Part shown: piece by piece, positions 1 to 8,242 of the stretch
Layout of the letters: each line of letters starts with the position of its first letter
Numbering within the stretch: position 1 is the first letter of the stretch
Assembly (NCBI GenBank): GCA_030374735.1
Contig: JASCIV010000442.1
Location: 1 to 19,952 of the forward strand
Direction of reading: 5' to 3'
DNA from: Gracilaria caudata
Lineage: Eukaryota; Rhodophyta; Florideophyceae; Gracilariales; Gracilariaceae
Length of the DNA: 19,952 bases
Program-made: the position numbers and the translations under genes
Notes under the pieces: generated by a model
What the model was told of the DNA's origin: nothing
Databases searched by the model: none
Seen by the model: only the letters and a program-made list of their open reading frames with translations

Positions 1-1070
1 CCGGGTACGAAATAGATTAGACTTTGAAAGATCTTATGTAGTTGAGAGACAATAATGAGTGAAAGGATTCCACCGATGAACTCATTTTTGAGGTCATGGG
101 TTGAGAATGCATTGAATGTAGATAGTTCGGGCACAGAGAAAGGGGGCAATTCCGGAATTATGCGTTCAGGAAGTTTGGACTGGTTTTCCGTTTCGAACAG
201 TCTGGGTTCAAGTTTTGCACTCGGGATATGAGAAACCGGAGAGGAATTAGCGCGTTCTGAAACAGTGAAGACATTCTCGTCTCTGTCAGTCAAATTGGAA
301 GAGATACAGATCGGGTCAAGCACTGCTTTTTGATCACCCTCTTGATCATCTTCTTGATCACCTCCTAGACTATCTTCTGGAGGTCTGTGAGAAAACACGG
401 ACGTTAAGTTAAAGAGCACTGATGCACATACTTCATCCTGATCCGGACAGTCCGATGTTGTGGAGCATGGGATGAAGTGGATAGGAGTACAGACACAGGG
501 GAACTGGGTGGATTCACATGTGGTCAAGTTATACACCTCTGCCACAAATGTATATTCACCAAGACAGCTTCGCGTTCCCCGGCAGTCACTGTGCGAAAAG
601 CAACGGTCGCCGGTCAATCCCAAACCCAGAAGTCCGACGGCGGGCTCGATTGGTTCGTGTAAGACTGGAGATTTCCTAGAGGCACGGTATCGAGCAGAGA
701 GGCAACGTCCTGCAGTATGTCCAATCGCTGGATCCCATTCACAAAACTCGCCTTCGACGCAGTCTATCGAAGACTTGCAACTGTAGTTTTCGAAAAGCGG
801 GGACGCTGCACAGAAGCAGAGCGGAGTGGGGCAGCTGAAGCATACTCGCGGTGCAACACAGTCGCCAGAACCGGAGCAGTCGTCAAAGGTGAGCCCTTCA
901 ATATCTGAGGGCGGTACGGTTGTCCAATTCGGCCACGATTCATGGAGCTCGGAGAGTATGTTGTTCACGTCTTCATATGTGACAACTTCTGAACGGTTTT
1001 GCGCGCTGGTGACGGGGAGGAAGCAGAAGAGCCAAAGCAGGCCGGAAATGGGCAGAGTAAAAGCACTCAT
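1..1070 (-). CDS. Secreted Cys-rich protein, partial (runs off left edge)
   Basis: An uninterrupted frame starts at the ATG at 1070-1068 and is still open at base 1, giving 356 codons without a stop. Residues 1-23 form a signal peptide (hydrophobic stretch through LLWLFCFLPVTSA), with likely cleavage before Q24. Residues 65-123 and 157-255 carry many cysteines in short spacings (CVAPRVCFSC, CFC, SIDC, HSDC, CVC, TSDC), which suggests disulfide-bonded extracellular modules. NxS/T sequons occur at several sites (N25, N49, N181, N221 and others). Residues 237-248 hold a short GDQ/DDQ repeat, and the part after 255 is polar and Cys-poor. From memory, Cys-rich ectodomains of this kind precede enzyme domains in some red algal proteins, but no enzyme domain is visible here. 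The C-terminus lies outside the window. Coding status is strong; function is unknown. Confidence 0.8.
   Translation of the reverse strand, partial: MSAFTLPISGLLWLFCFLPVTSAQNRSEVVTYEDVNNILSELHESWPNWTTVPPSDIEGLTFDDCSGSGDCVAPRVCFSCPTPLCFCAASPLFENYSCKSSIDCVEGEFCEWDPAIGHTAGRCLSARYRASRKSPVLHEPIEPAVGLLGLGLTGDRCFSHSDCRGTRSCLGEYTFVAEVYNLTTCESTQFPCVCTPIHFIPCSTTSDCPDQDEVCASVLFNLTSVFSHRPPEDSLGGDQEDDQEGDQKAVLDPICISSNLTDRDENVFTVSERANSSPVSHIPSAKLEPRLFETENQSKLPERIIPELPPFSVPELSTFNAFSTHDLKNEFIGGILSLIIVSQLHKIFQSLIYFVP
332..367 (-). repeat. 12-bp coding repeat (GDQ/DDQ)
   Basis: Inside the left-edge gene, the codons GGT/GAT-GAT-CAA-GAA/GAG recur three times, giving Gly/Asp-Asp-Gln-Glu repeats. It is a small in-frame tandem repeat in a low-complexity linker and may vary in length between strains. 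Confidence 0.6.
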
Positions 1071-1300
1071 AGCTTGAGAATGAGGAGCTAAGTCCGGTCC
1101 CCATCATGGTGTGATGTTGTAGTCGAGCACCGGGCGCAGCAGGCATTATGAGCTGCTAATTAGTGCGAAAACAAGGAATACACTAATGCTAACAGTATGA
1201 CATTATGTTGATGCAGTGGCCTTTTGAACCCTGGGAGATCTTGTCTGCCTTGATTCATGACGCAAAATGCGTTAATGGTACGCAACAGTTTAGAGCAACT

Positions 1301-1726
1301 TTACTTTAACCTAAGTTCATGGAGCATGGTAGAAATGATTGTGCCAATCTCAAGTCTCCTTGACGCCTCTTCAGCCATTCTCAATCGAGAGGTCTTCACC
1401 TTCACCACGAATTGGGCGGAATGGTTGGCGAACGTAACTTTGAACCGTTGAAACGCAGGTGGATGGCTCAGACTAGTACCTTCGTAATCATGAATACACG
1501 AGTTTTCTGTGCAATGAAGGAGGTCAAAAACGGCTCTACCGTTGTGCAGTATGGACCATCGCATGCCAATTCGAACATTCAGGGTACGCATAAGCAGAGC
1601 ATCGTAACGTTGCAGCATACAGTGGAGGTTGAGGAGTGTCCCAGCTCCGCTGCGTGCTGCATCCAATCTGTGCAAAATTTTGTTGTGAAGATCAACGCCG
1701 TCTTCTCGGTTCTGCTTTTGGCAATT
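1301..1726 (-). CDS. Unrecognised open frame, possibly an exon or gene remnant
   Basis: The minus strand is open from just after a TGA at 1729-1727 down to a TAA at 1303-1301, 141 codons. The first ATG is at 1618, which would give 105 residues; upstream of it the frame is open but has no ATG. The translation has balanced composition, with Leu/Ile/Val-rich helical stretches and charged surfaces near the C-terminus (VKVKTSRLRMAEEASRRLEI). That looks more like protein than chance. I recognise no family. The segment before the ATG could be part of a spliced exon, since AG dinucleotides lie near 1710-1715, but no donor site can be assigned. An overlapping plus-strand frame (1412-1981) is as long but rich in Cys/Ser/Val and looks like a shadow. 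Confidence 0.35.
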   Translation of the reverse strand, partial: NCQKQNREDGVDLHNKILHRLDAARSGAGTLLNLHCMLQRYDALLMRTLNVRIGMRWSILHNGRAVFDLLHCTENSCIHDYEGTSLSHPPAFQRFKVTFANHSAQFVVKVKTSRLRMAEEASRRLEIGTIISTMLHELRLK

Positions 1727-2690
1727 TCACGCCTGGGTTCTGTGGTTCCGCAACTGGGTTGCCGTCATCATCAGCACAATAGCACGTCGCTCTGGGTACG
1801 AGCTTCGTGCCACGAAGTTGCTGCGTCGTGGGAACGAGATATGTGCGCCTGGGTTCGAGATCTTTCTTGCTGCTCGCGAGATCCGTCGAAGTCCAGCTCC
1901 TACAGTGTGGGCGCCACAAGTCCTGCGACAAGTGTCCAACTTATGCCAGTGTCAGTCGTGGAGGCCGGCGCGCGGGTGTAGTGTCTGCTGCGCCACGGCA
2001 TGCGTCACTCTTGCGCAGAAATACTGTACAGTATTTATCCACGGACACCATCAACTTGAAGAGAAATCGTTCCTCTCAATTGAAAAAGTGCAACCTTATC
2101 GTTAAGATATTCCTCTCCAGATCTCAAGCGTAATGTACGTACCCTTGGTAATGAGAAATGTTCGTTTGAGGCAACGAAGAGCATATGATGTGTATGAGCT
2201 GATAATGACAAGAGTGGAGTTGAACAAAGGTTGAAAGGTTCACCTTGGTCGAGTTCACCGATCAATCGCAATCAGTGTATCGTCGAGCAATGCCGAGAAA
2301 CGTCCGCGCCTCTCATAACTATCGACTTCCACCGTCGGTAAGTTGTCCTCAAAGGCTTTCTCTGTGCGCACTTGATTGAGCAGACGTTCATGTGACTACT
2401 ATCGCACCCGCAAGGCAGAAGGCGTCGTCTTCGTCGTACAACAAGACTTTGGCGCTGGCAACGCTTCCCAATATGCAAATCTTAATGAGCATCTGGAAAT
2501 GATCAGTAAGGTTGCCACGCTGAGCGCATGGTTTGTCGACCGAAACCCCCTTGAGGTTTGGTTTCAACTACACGGATGGTTCGTACGGGACGCGACGCGA
2601 CGCAAGCGGACGAGCAACTTCGTGAAAGGGTCGTGGTGTTTGCACCAATACCATGGCTGAGAGCGTCTGTGAGGCTCTTGCAACAGGCGG
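1727..2690. other. Stretch with no convincing gene
   Basis: Several short frames on both strands overlap each other and none has a protein-like composition plus an ATG start. The minus strand from 2480 to 2035 is open apart from one TGA at 2274-2272. It includes an Arg-rich half and a more protein-like half, so it could be an eroded coding remnant. The 1790-1870 segment has loose repeats of the type TGGG-T/A-ACGAG and TGGGTTCGAG. Confidence 0.4.
2019..2036. repeat. Perfect 18-bp palindrome AAATACTGTACAGTATTT
   Basis: The sequence equals its own reverse complement over 18 bases with no spacer. It lies in a stretch without a clear gene. It could be a dimer binding site, a cruciform-prone site or a coincidence; nothing nearby settles which. 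Confidence 0.7.
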
Positions 2691-2849
2691 ATGGGTGGCG
2701 TATTGGATGTTGTCAACGGCCAAGGTGCAATGAAGTGTTCTCATATAGAGGGGGACGAAATCTGGCTCGGCGAGCTGCACATGGCCAAGTACGACGGAGC
2801 ATACAATCATCAAAACACGAAGCACTTGACAAAATGGAAGAAGAGATGA
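2691..2849 (+). CDS. Possible 52-residue small ORF or gene remnant
   Basis: ATG at 2691, stop TGA at 2847-2849. The product is polar and basic at its C-terminus (HLTKWKKR), with a plausible globular composition in the middle (EGDEIWLGELHMAKYDG). The frame has a TGA a few codons upstream, so the N-terminus is as shown or it is a remnant. There is no recognised family, and overlapping frames exist on the other strand. It is listed because its composition is better than that of its neighbours. Confidence 0.2.
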   Translation: MGGVLDVVNGQGAMKCSHIEGDEIWLGELHMAKYDGAYNHQNTKHLTKWKKR

Positions 2850-2999
2850 ATGAAGTACAATGTGCTTCGTTCTTATCTGATTGACGCAGCATGGTAACAG
2901 CGCACAAAGATAGTATTCGTGTATTGAGCAGGGAGACAAGGGATCGCAAGCTAATGATTTTGCATGACTGCGAGAGGCACAGAGACTAAACCCAGTTCT

Positions 3000-3710
3000 C
3001 CGCGGAAGGGACTCGAATATCGTGCGACATCAAAGGCCATTCCATTCGATCGTGGGTTACACTGGGCAACGGGCAGCGGCTCCAAGGTCGCAAGACACTT
3101 TGTGATCGGCGTGGCAATGAGCGCGGACGGAACTCGCATCATGTCAGCGTCTTTGGTCATGACAGTGCATGTGTGGGGCCCCTAAAGCGAGAACGCCATC
3201 AAGCAGCCCCTCCGAGGTCACACCCACTCGGTAGGGGGCGGGGCCGTGAGCCTTGACGGCACTCTCGTCGTGCCAGTGTCTTCTGACGTGACGGTGCGGA
3301 TGTGGTATGCACCAAGTGGCATCGCCATGGGGCAGCCGCTCCAAGGTCACAAAAGACCAGCTGAGATGCGTGGCAGTGAGCACCGACGGCATTCGTATCG
3401 CGTCAGGATCGGAAGACGAGACGGTGCGAGTAGCCCCAAACGTCGCAAAAGCAACTGCCTTGCGTGGCAATGAGCACCGACTGTACTGGCATCGTTTCAG
3501 GGTCGCAGGACAACACCATGCGTGTGCGAGATGCAGAAAATGACCACGCCGTAGCGCAGGCGCTCCATGGATCGGCGTTTTGCGTGACATTGAGCGCGGA
3601 CCGCCCTTACATCGTGATAGGGTCGGGTACCAATACGGTGCGAATGCGAGACGCACAAAATGGCTATGCCGTTGGGGATGTGTTCATCGTCGTGCTTGCT
3701 TCCACCTCAC
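3000..3710 (+). pseudogene. Decayed WD40 beta-propeller repeat gene
   Basis: At least four or five WD40 blades are recognisable, but they lie in shifting frames. They are VAMSADGTRIMSAS...TVHVWGP (3112-3182), followed by a TAA; RGHTHS...VSLDGTLVV...DVTVRMW...GQPLQGHK (about 3210-3353); VAVSTDGIRIASGSEDETVRV (3368-3430, another frame); AMSTDCTGIVSGSQDNTMRVRDAEN (3464-3540); and TLSADRPYIVIGSGTNTVRMRDAQNG (about 3587-3665). The frame changes between blades and several WD dipeptides are altered, so no continuous protein can be made. Blades this regular (SxDGTRIxSGSxDxTVRVWDAxxGxAxGxPLxGH) belong to long WD40 arrays common in fungi and algae. The gene has no N-terminal effector domain here. WD40 identity is secure; loss of function follows from the frameshifts and stop. 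Confidence 0.8.
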
Positions 3711-4113
3711 CAGATGTCGGTTTCGCGCGCTGTTCACACAGAAAGCGTATCCGTCGGGCATCCGAAGTCTTTGTCGCTGCTGCGCTCCGCTGTTTCCCCC
3801 CATAAGCTGCTGTTAACAGGGACTGCTGCCTTTCGTTGTCCTGACCTTGCAGCGAGAATCAGCAACGCGAGTGGTGCTCTTTCCACAAGTACGAAGGGGT
3901 GGTCATCAGCCAAAGCATGTAACTCTGGTTTCGCTACGTGTAGTGTTGGCGGAGGTGCTCGTTATTGCTGTCGATCTCGTGTAACCTTCCAAAACATCTG
4001 TTCCCTTTCACACTTCCGCTTATTGCTGATTTGTTGCTGTTCTTTGCCCACTCGGTGGTTCTTTGGTGCGGTCATGAACAATGGGCTCAACCAGGAATCC
4101 ATTCTCATCCAGC

Positions 4114-4440
4114 TCATGTTCTGGCCGGATACGTAGTCTGAACCACACCGCATTTGCCGAGCTGTTCTTCTGCTTCTTTGCAGAAGGCGCTCTTCAATCT
4201 GTACTGTTCCATTTTCGGGCGTTGTCTGCTGTCATGTGCTCGGATCGAGTAGAAGGAAGCCGTGCATCGCGTAACGTCTCTATGTCTTGGTAACGACGCA
4301 ACACGAGAAGAAGCATCAGCGGAAGCATTGTATTTGGCTCTGGTTGTTCCGCGGCAGCCCTGGGTTAATCGGTTTGACGGAATGCGCCCATAGCAGCTTG
4401 GTTGGGCGGGAACGCATGTTGCGCAATGCACGGCGCACAT
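4114..4440 (-). CDS. Hypothetical 108-residue ORF, doubtful
   Basis: ATG at 4440-4438, stop TGA at 4116-4114. The product is Arg/Ser-rich with several cysteines in the first 30 residues and a charged C-terminal part (FCKEAEEQLGKCG). A second minus-strand frame just beyond (4153-3962) is Lys/Arg-rich. I recognise no family. There is no TATA box or other promoter signal that I can defend. It may be a chance frame. Confidence 0.2.
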   Translation of the reverse strand: MCAVHCATCVPAQPSCYGRIPSNRLTQGCRGTTRAKYNASADASSRVASLPRHRDVTRCTASFYSIRAHDSRQRPKMEQYRLKSAFCKEAEEQLGKCGVVQTTYPART

Positions 4441-4896
4441 GCGGTGGATGGGCTATCGGTAGCTGGGACATGGAGAATGGTTACTGGAAGGTAAGGCCAA
4501 GAGAATGGAAGTTGGAAACGGTGGTGTGATTGGGGTGCGTTAGATTGCAGAAGCCCAGGAATGACACAATGGATGATGCGAGAAGAGTCATGCCTCTGAC
4601 AGAACCGATTCGGGGCAAGGAAGATGCAGGAGAAGTCAAGATCAGGATCAGTGCGGATTGCCGAACGCGACGTGGGCGCGGCTTCGGCTGCCGTGACTCG
4701 CAGTGCACGAAAAAAGCCGCAGGAAGCACAGAGAGAAGCGCAGCACGAGACGTACTCGAGGTTGACGAGCGGAGCAGCAGAAGAAATGCAGAGATCTCGG
4801 TGATGAATGCGGGCGGAAGTAGGTGGTAAACAGAGAAGAGCACAGAGAGCGTGACAGAGAGCCGCCGCCAGAGACGAGATCTTCAGACCTATGTAC

Positions 4897-4929
4897 TGTA
4901 CGCCTGTTCGGGAGTCCCGAAGGCGTACA
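4897..4929. repeat. Inverted repeat / hairpin (15-bp arms)
   Basis: The left arm TGTACGCCTGTTCGGGA pairs with the right arm TCCCGAAGGCGTACA across a 1-nt spacer, the left arm having a 2-nt bulge. Flanking GCCGCCAG (about 4863-4870) and CTGGCGGC (4931-4938) are also complementary, so an older, longer inverted repeat may have been interrupted. Confidence 0.65.
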
Positions 4930-4939
4930 TCTGGCGGCC

Positions 4940-4956
4940 GTGTGCGCGTCGCACAC
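4940..4956. repeat. Hairpin GTGTGCG-CGT-CGCACAC
   Basis: Perfect 7-bp arms with a 3-nt loop, 11 bases after the preceding hairpin. GC-rich and stable. Confidence 0.6.
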
Positions 4957-4987
4957 CATGCATCAAAACATGAAACTGTTTTAAAAG

Positions 4988-5011
4988 TTTACGAAATTAA
5001 CGTTTCGTAAA
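4988..5011. repeat. Inverted repeat TTTACGAAA-N6-TTTCGTAAA
   Basis: Perfect 9-bp arms separated by TTAACG. It is the third inverted repeat in about 115 bases and lies about 340 bases beyond the stop of the minus-strand membrane-protein gene. It could be a transcript-end structure or part of a small inverted-repeat element. Confidence 0.65.
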
Positions 5012-5352
5012 TGTGTATTTGTTGCACGGAACCCTGGCCACATATTCCACGTTCATACAATCAGAAGCACCGAACACGTATCCCTCGTTATCTTCGGGGG
5101 CAACCGTAAATCGCTAATTCGCTCTTGCCATTTCACCACATCCGGAAGCCGAGCGCCAATCGATCTTCGATATTATCGAACGATTCGACACCGTTTCTGT
5201 GAACATTCGTCGGCTCCAACATGGTCAACATCAAGGCTTTTAATTGGCACTTCACCGTACGTGTGAAAGTATGATACTCTCTCTAGCGAAAATATATCTT
5301 AGCTACATTCTTAACCGCAGGCTTGATATGGCATCATGTACATCTGAGCTTG

Positions 5353-6213
5353 TTAGTCACGAGTAATGCCAACCCTCTTCCCAACGCCCTGGCGGAAGCG
5401 ACCAGACTTGCAGATCAGACACAGATCGGTGTCGCTAGCAGCCGAGTTCCAGCATCCGTAGGTATAGGCATGGTCCATTTCTGTGCACATGTCAGACAGA
5501 ACTCCACGAATGATCTTGGAAGGGTCCACGGCTTCGAGCCTTACCAAATCCTCATACGCTTGCTTTTCGGATTGTAAATGAACTTTGTTGGGCAACGTCG
5601 TACGGAAATGACCAGACTTGCAAATCAGACACAGATCGGTGTCGCGGGCATCCGAGTTCCAGCATCCGTAGAAAAAGTTGCTCTCCATTTCTGCGCACAT
5701 GTCGGATAAAATTCCTCGAATGGAGGCAGGAATCTTCATGGATCGGATATGAGACAAGGCGACAGCCTGCTTACTCGATATTACGGCTTGTCGGCTTTGA
5801 GCCCTAGGGATCCTGCCCCGCTGCACTGTGCGGAAGCGACCAGATTTGCAAATCAGACAAAGATCGGTGTCTCTAGCATCCGAGTTCCAGCATCCATAGC
5901 TATAACCGCCACCCAGTTCTGCGCAAAGTGAGCTAAGATCGCCAGGTATGATGGCGTGCGATGGCGCAAAGAACCGATTCCATGACAAATCCGCTACATC
6001 ACGACGGTGAATGGAGATGAACGCCAGAGCCGCTACGGCGGTGATAGCAATAAAGAAACGAGACATAAGTCGGAGCTTGGATGGAGACGATGATTGAGCT
6101 GGAGCTGCGCTGGTGAGATGACCGCCGTGGGGCTGGGCGTCAGAAACAGCGATTGCTTCGTACTCGGATTTCAAGTTCATTGCTGCTTTTACTGATTCGT
6201 TCCTGCTCACCAT
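5353..6213 (-). CDS. Single-pass membrane protein with three C-x10-C-x10-C-x2-C modules
   Basis: ATG at 6213-6211, TAA at 5355-5353; 286 residues without introns. Residues 1-52 are a polar N-terminal tail. Residues 53-68 (FFIAITAVAALAFISI) are the one hydrophobic segment, flanked by R48/R52 and HRR at 69-71. The rest is probably lumenal or extracellular. Three near-identical modules follow at about 91-128, 167-204 and 237-274. Each has the form LSDMCAEM...YGCWNSDARDTDLCLIC-KSGRFR, with cysteines at 97/108/119/122, 173/184/195/198 and 243/254/265/268. Linkers between modules are basic and variable. Four regularly placed cysteines per module could form two disulfides or bind a metal ion. I know no family with this signature. 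Module conservation, an ATG start and a TATA box make this a confident gene of unknown function. Confidence 0.88.
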   Translation of the reverse strand: MVSRNESVKAAMNLKSEYEAIAVSDAQPHGGHLTSAAPAQSSSPSKLRLMSRFFIAITAVAALAFISIHRRDVADLSWNRFFAPSHAIIPGDLSSLCAELGGGYSYGCWNSDARDTDLCLICKSGRFRTVQRGRIPRAQSRQAVISSKQAVALSHIRSMKIPASIRGILSDMCAEMESNFFYGCWNSDARDTDLCLICKSGHFRTTLPNKVHLQSEKQAYEDLVRLEAVDPSKIIRGVLSDMCTEMDHAYTYGCWNSAASDTDLCLICKSGRFRQGVGKRVGITRD

Positions 6214-6490
6214 GTTCTCCTGCCATGTACCACCGAAGAAGTTGGCCTCACGCCTTTTATAGACGGCAGATGGTGTGATAAAAAGAAGGAAGTGGTGTCT
6301 TGAGATAGCTGGCTTCAGCTATGGGACGAAGCCAATGATAAGAAATCACAAGTTCTATTTGTGACTTGATCAGATGCAGAGTGATTCCGGTTGTGATATT
6401 AAACGACCGGAGTTGGAGTTTGGGCTCCATTAAAGGCTGGTACGTGAGTATCAAGAGGGAGAACGAGTAAGAAAAGCTATCTCCAACGTT
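6214..6490. other. Intergenic region between the membrane-protein gene and repeat unit 1
   Basis: It contains the TATA box above and no protein-like frame. The left limit of the tandem array lies somewhere near 6440-6490; weak similarity to the 16230-16440 stretch fades out here. Confidence 0.4.
6254..6261 (-). promoter_or_regulatory. TATA box (TATAAAAG) of the membrane-protein gene
   Basis: On the minus strand, TATAAAAGG reads toward the ATG at 6213, with 40 bases between them. That spacing suits a short 5' leader. It is the only good TATA box seen beside a strong gene in this window. Confidence 0.65.
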
Positions 6491-6888
6491 TCATTTTGAA
6501 GCCCCCAGATAGTATATAGGTTTCTGGATTCTTTCATGATATGTTTTGGGAAGAAGGTCTTGTGAGAAACAAATATTCTTGAAAAATAAGTCCAAAGTGA
6601 GCGAGGAACTCGCTTTCTCTGGAATGTTCCAAACAGCATCTGCGTTGTCAAGACGTGAATATAACATCACGATGATTGGCCAACTTCGTAGTACAGGGGA
6701 GCTCCCTTTGCTCTCAACATGAATGACATCAACAATAATTCGCCAAAGACATAAATGCTCTGATGATATCTAGCAATGTCTTCGTTCATCTCTACAGTTA
6801 TCTGCTTCCAGAGGGATATTGTCTTCAGAAAAAATCTTTTGAACTCGAGAAGAATTGTGGGAGTTGCCGCAACTTTGCATCTATGTCT
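6491..6888 (-). pseudogene. E1: remnant of array gene E (frameshifted)
   Basis: Two minus-strand open frames overlap. One, at 6888-6667, reads LEFKRFFLKTISLWKQI then VEMNEDIARYHQSIYVFGEL. The other, at 6769-6491, ends with NADAVWNIPEK...ERIQKPIYYLGAS. Both halves have counterparts in unit 3, RYVKFVLNTIPLWKQIAVHV and ERIRKPILSSRAS, at the right spacing and in matching frames. This shows a once-coding gene broken by a frameshift between about 6667 and 6769. The N-terminal part seen in units 3 and 4 (M-x-IFxEP) is missing here. No family recognised. Helix-rich composition. Confidence 0.55.
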
Positions 6889-6922
6889 CTAGGTTGTGAC
6901 TCTTGCACTGAAAGAAGAAAAC

Positions 6923-7141
6923 ATGACACAGCCTCATCGAGAATCCGAATTCATCGATGAGGAACATTATCTTGCGTTAAACACGTTATGTGTGGCAGTT
7001 TACCAGGACATTTGTGAAAGCGAAATAAATCTTTCTGGCGAGTATGTAGTTGACCTATGGAACGGTGCGCATCTAGAGGTGGCAACGCCTTTCTTCGTTT
7101 TAAGGTTGCATGAATTGATTTTGGATGGCCAGCCGGTGTGA
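6923..7141 (+). CDS. F1: small array ORF, 72 residues
   Basis: ATG at 6923, TGA at 7139-7141. The product starts MTQPHRESEFIDEEHYLALN and continues with an amphipathic region (VAVYQDICESEINLSGEYVV) and a hydrophobic C-terminal part (PFFVLRLHELIL). Unit 4 carries a matching frame, VALLDIYFWHCEINRFGEC, at about 18213-18280. There it has no ATG and a different continuation. The segment shared with unit 4 supports ancient coding. Whether the unit 1 copy is still expressed, or is one exon of a larger gene, cannot be told. It is divergent to E1. Confidence 0.45.
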   Translation: MTQPHRESEFIDEEHYLALNTLCVAVYQDICESEINLSGEYVVDLWNGAHLEVATPFFVLRLHELILDGQPV

Positions 7142-7467
7142 CGATCGCGAGCTCAAGTCTTGTTACACACAGGAACGTGTCTAGTCATTCTTTGTGAGAT
7201 GCCGTTGGAAATGAGTATACTCTCTAATTGGATGCACACAAACTTCCACTCGGTTGTGTTCCTGACCTCAGGAGCTTTGCGTCGGACACAATAGTGACGA
7301 TGTTTGGCCCTCAACGTGACAATTATCATTGTTAATTTAATGGCATGCAAGACTTTCCAAACGCACCGAAGATGTTGATCGGTCTTGTGCTCACCAGCTT
7401 GACCGGACCTGTGAGGAGATTGTCGTGAGTGTTTTTTTAAAAACTGTTTAAAGTTGCAAAGGCACCA
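7142..7467. other. Non-coding array segment
   Basis: No protein-like frame. Part of it (about 7200-7350, including GGTTGTGTTCCTGACCTCA and GACAATTATCATTGTTAATT) is similar to 18710-18860 in unit 4, so it belongs to the ancestral unit. Units 2 and 3 lack it. Confidence 0.5.
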
Positions 7468-7483
7468 ACGTGGCTAGCCACGT
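7468..7483. repeat. Perfect 16-bp palindrome ACGTGGCTAGCCACGT
   Basis: Self-complementary over 16 bases with two ACGT cores. It occupies about the place, upstream of B, where units 2, 3 and 4 have the TCACGTGA/TGACGTCA pair. It could be an alternative bZIP/bHLH-type site. Confidence 0.6.
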
Positions 7484-7619
7484 CATCATTCATGATACTG
7501 TCTTCCGGAGTGCCATAGTCGTCAACGTGGCCATAATTTACGCGTGTGCGAGGAAGAGCTCCTTGCGCGCCGGCGACGAGTCGTCGCCAGCGCAACCAGA
7601 GCGTGCTCATGTAAGATAC

Positions 7620-7883
7620 GAATGCTTCGAAGGTACGAAGAGAGTGAAGCATCGCCAGCGTTTCATGGGTGCTTCCCCTTTCTTGGTGCCGTCGCCCATT
7701 CCGTTATGTTGCGAGCTGAAGCAAGCCTACGTCGATTACACACAAGAACTGCCGCGCCATGACTTTCGGACGCCATCTGAGATCTTCTCTCTTGCTTTTC
7801 CGCGCTCCACCCGTTGCTCGGCTCCAGGAGTTTTGGCTGCTCTCGATTGGGTTGTGACCGTGCAACGCGGTACTGAATCATAA
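7620..7883 (+). pseudogene. C1: broken copy of doubtful ORF C
   Basis: This corresponds to C2 and C4. FLGAVAHSVMLRAEASL is in one frame, then a 1-nt length difference near 7735 moves the rest (TPSEIFSLAFP...APGVLAALDWVVTVQRGTES) into another. If C was ever a protein, this copy is broken. Confidence 0.3.
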
Positions 7884-8090
7884 TCGTACTCGTTTGAAAG
7901 GGTTGGCTACTATCTGACCTTCCACGTACCTTCTAACATGCCATTCATGATGTCTGCGAACAAGTGCTGCCCAATTAGCGTGTCATCCGAAACGTAGTTC
8001 CAACCATTGTTGTGTACAATTGTCATTCGCATTTCTCCCGGATAACCGCCTCAATCTTCTGGGCAAGCTTTGTCGTTGCTGGTGGTCATT

Positions 8091-8132
8091 GGCTGGAGAG
8101 GCCGGCCGGAATCGTTTCATCTAGTGACCAAG
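8091..8132 (+). promoter_or_regulatory. Conserved GGCCGGCC block upstream of B1
   Basis: The sequence GGAGAGGCCGGCCGRAATCR, followed by TTTCATCTAGTGACC, is almost invariant in front of all three B copies. GGCCGGCC starts 143 bases before the B1 ATG. No TATA box is visible nearby, so this may be part of the B promoter or leader. This is inferred from conservation only. Confidence 0.45.
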
Positions 8133-8242
8133 TGCTCCAATCTTCACTCTTTTGATCTTTCTCCCATATCACTGAGGTGCAAACGATGTTCTCGAGGCTG
8201 CTCTTCCGCCAGATCCATGTCCACAACTATTGAAAAGGCATC

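Larger units (their letters stand above)
3711..5352. other. Long stretch without a convincing gene
   Basis: Overlapping frames exist on both strands at 3660-4150 and 4480-4960, but they are rich in Ser/Arg/Cys and mirror each other, as expected by chance. A minus-strand ATG frame at 4440-4114 (listed separately) is the only one with a somewhat protein-like composition. The right part holds inverted repeats at 4897-4929, 4940-4956, 4988-5011 and a smaller one near 5168 (TTCGATA-T-TATCGAA). Confidence 0.5.

Noticed and set aside
331..370. Possible CRISPR-like or regulatory repeat GATCA
   Set aside because: It is a 12-bp in-frame repeat inside the left-edge coding sequence and is explained by that.
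1412..1981. 189-residue plus-strand frame
   Set aside because: Overlaps a more protein-like minus-strand frame; skewed Ser/Val/Cys composition and no recognisable motif.
3660..4136. 158-residue plus-strand frame after the WD40 remnant
   Set aside because: Low-complexity Ser/Leu/Cys composition and conflicting frames on the other strand; starts inside the WD40 remnant in a different frame.
4530..4829. 99-residue plus-strand frame
   Set aside because: Arg/Ser/Asp-rich composition mirrored by a Ser/Leu/Arg-rich frame on the other strand; no motif.
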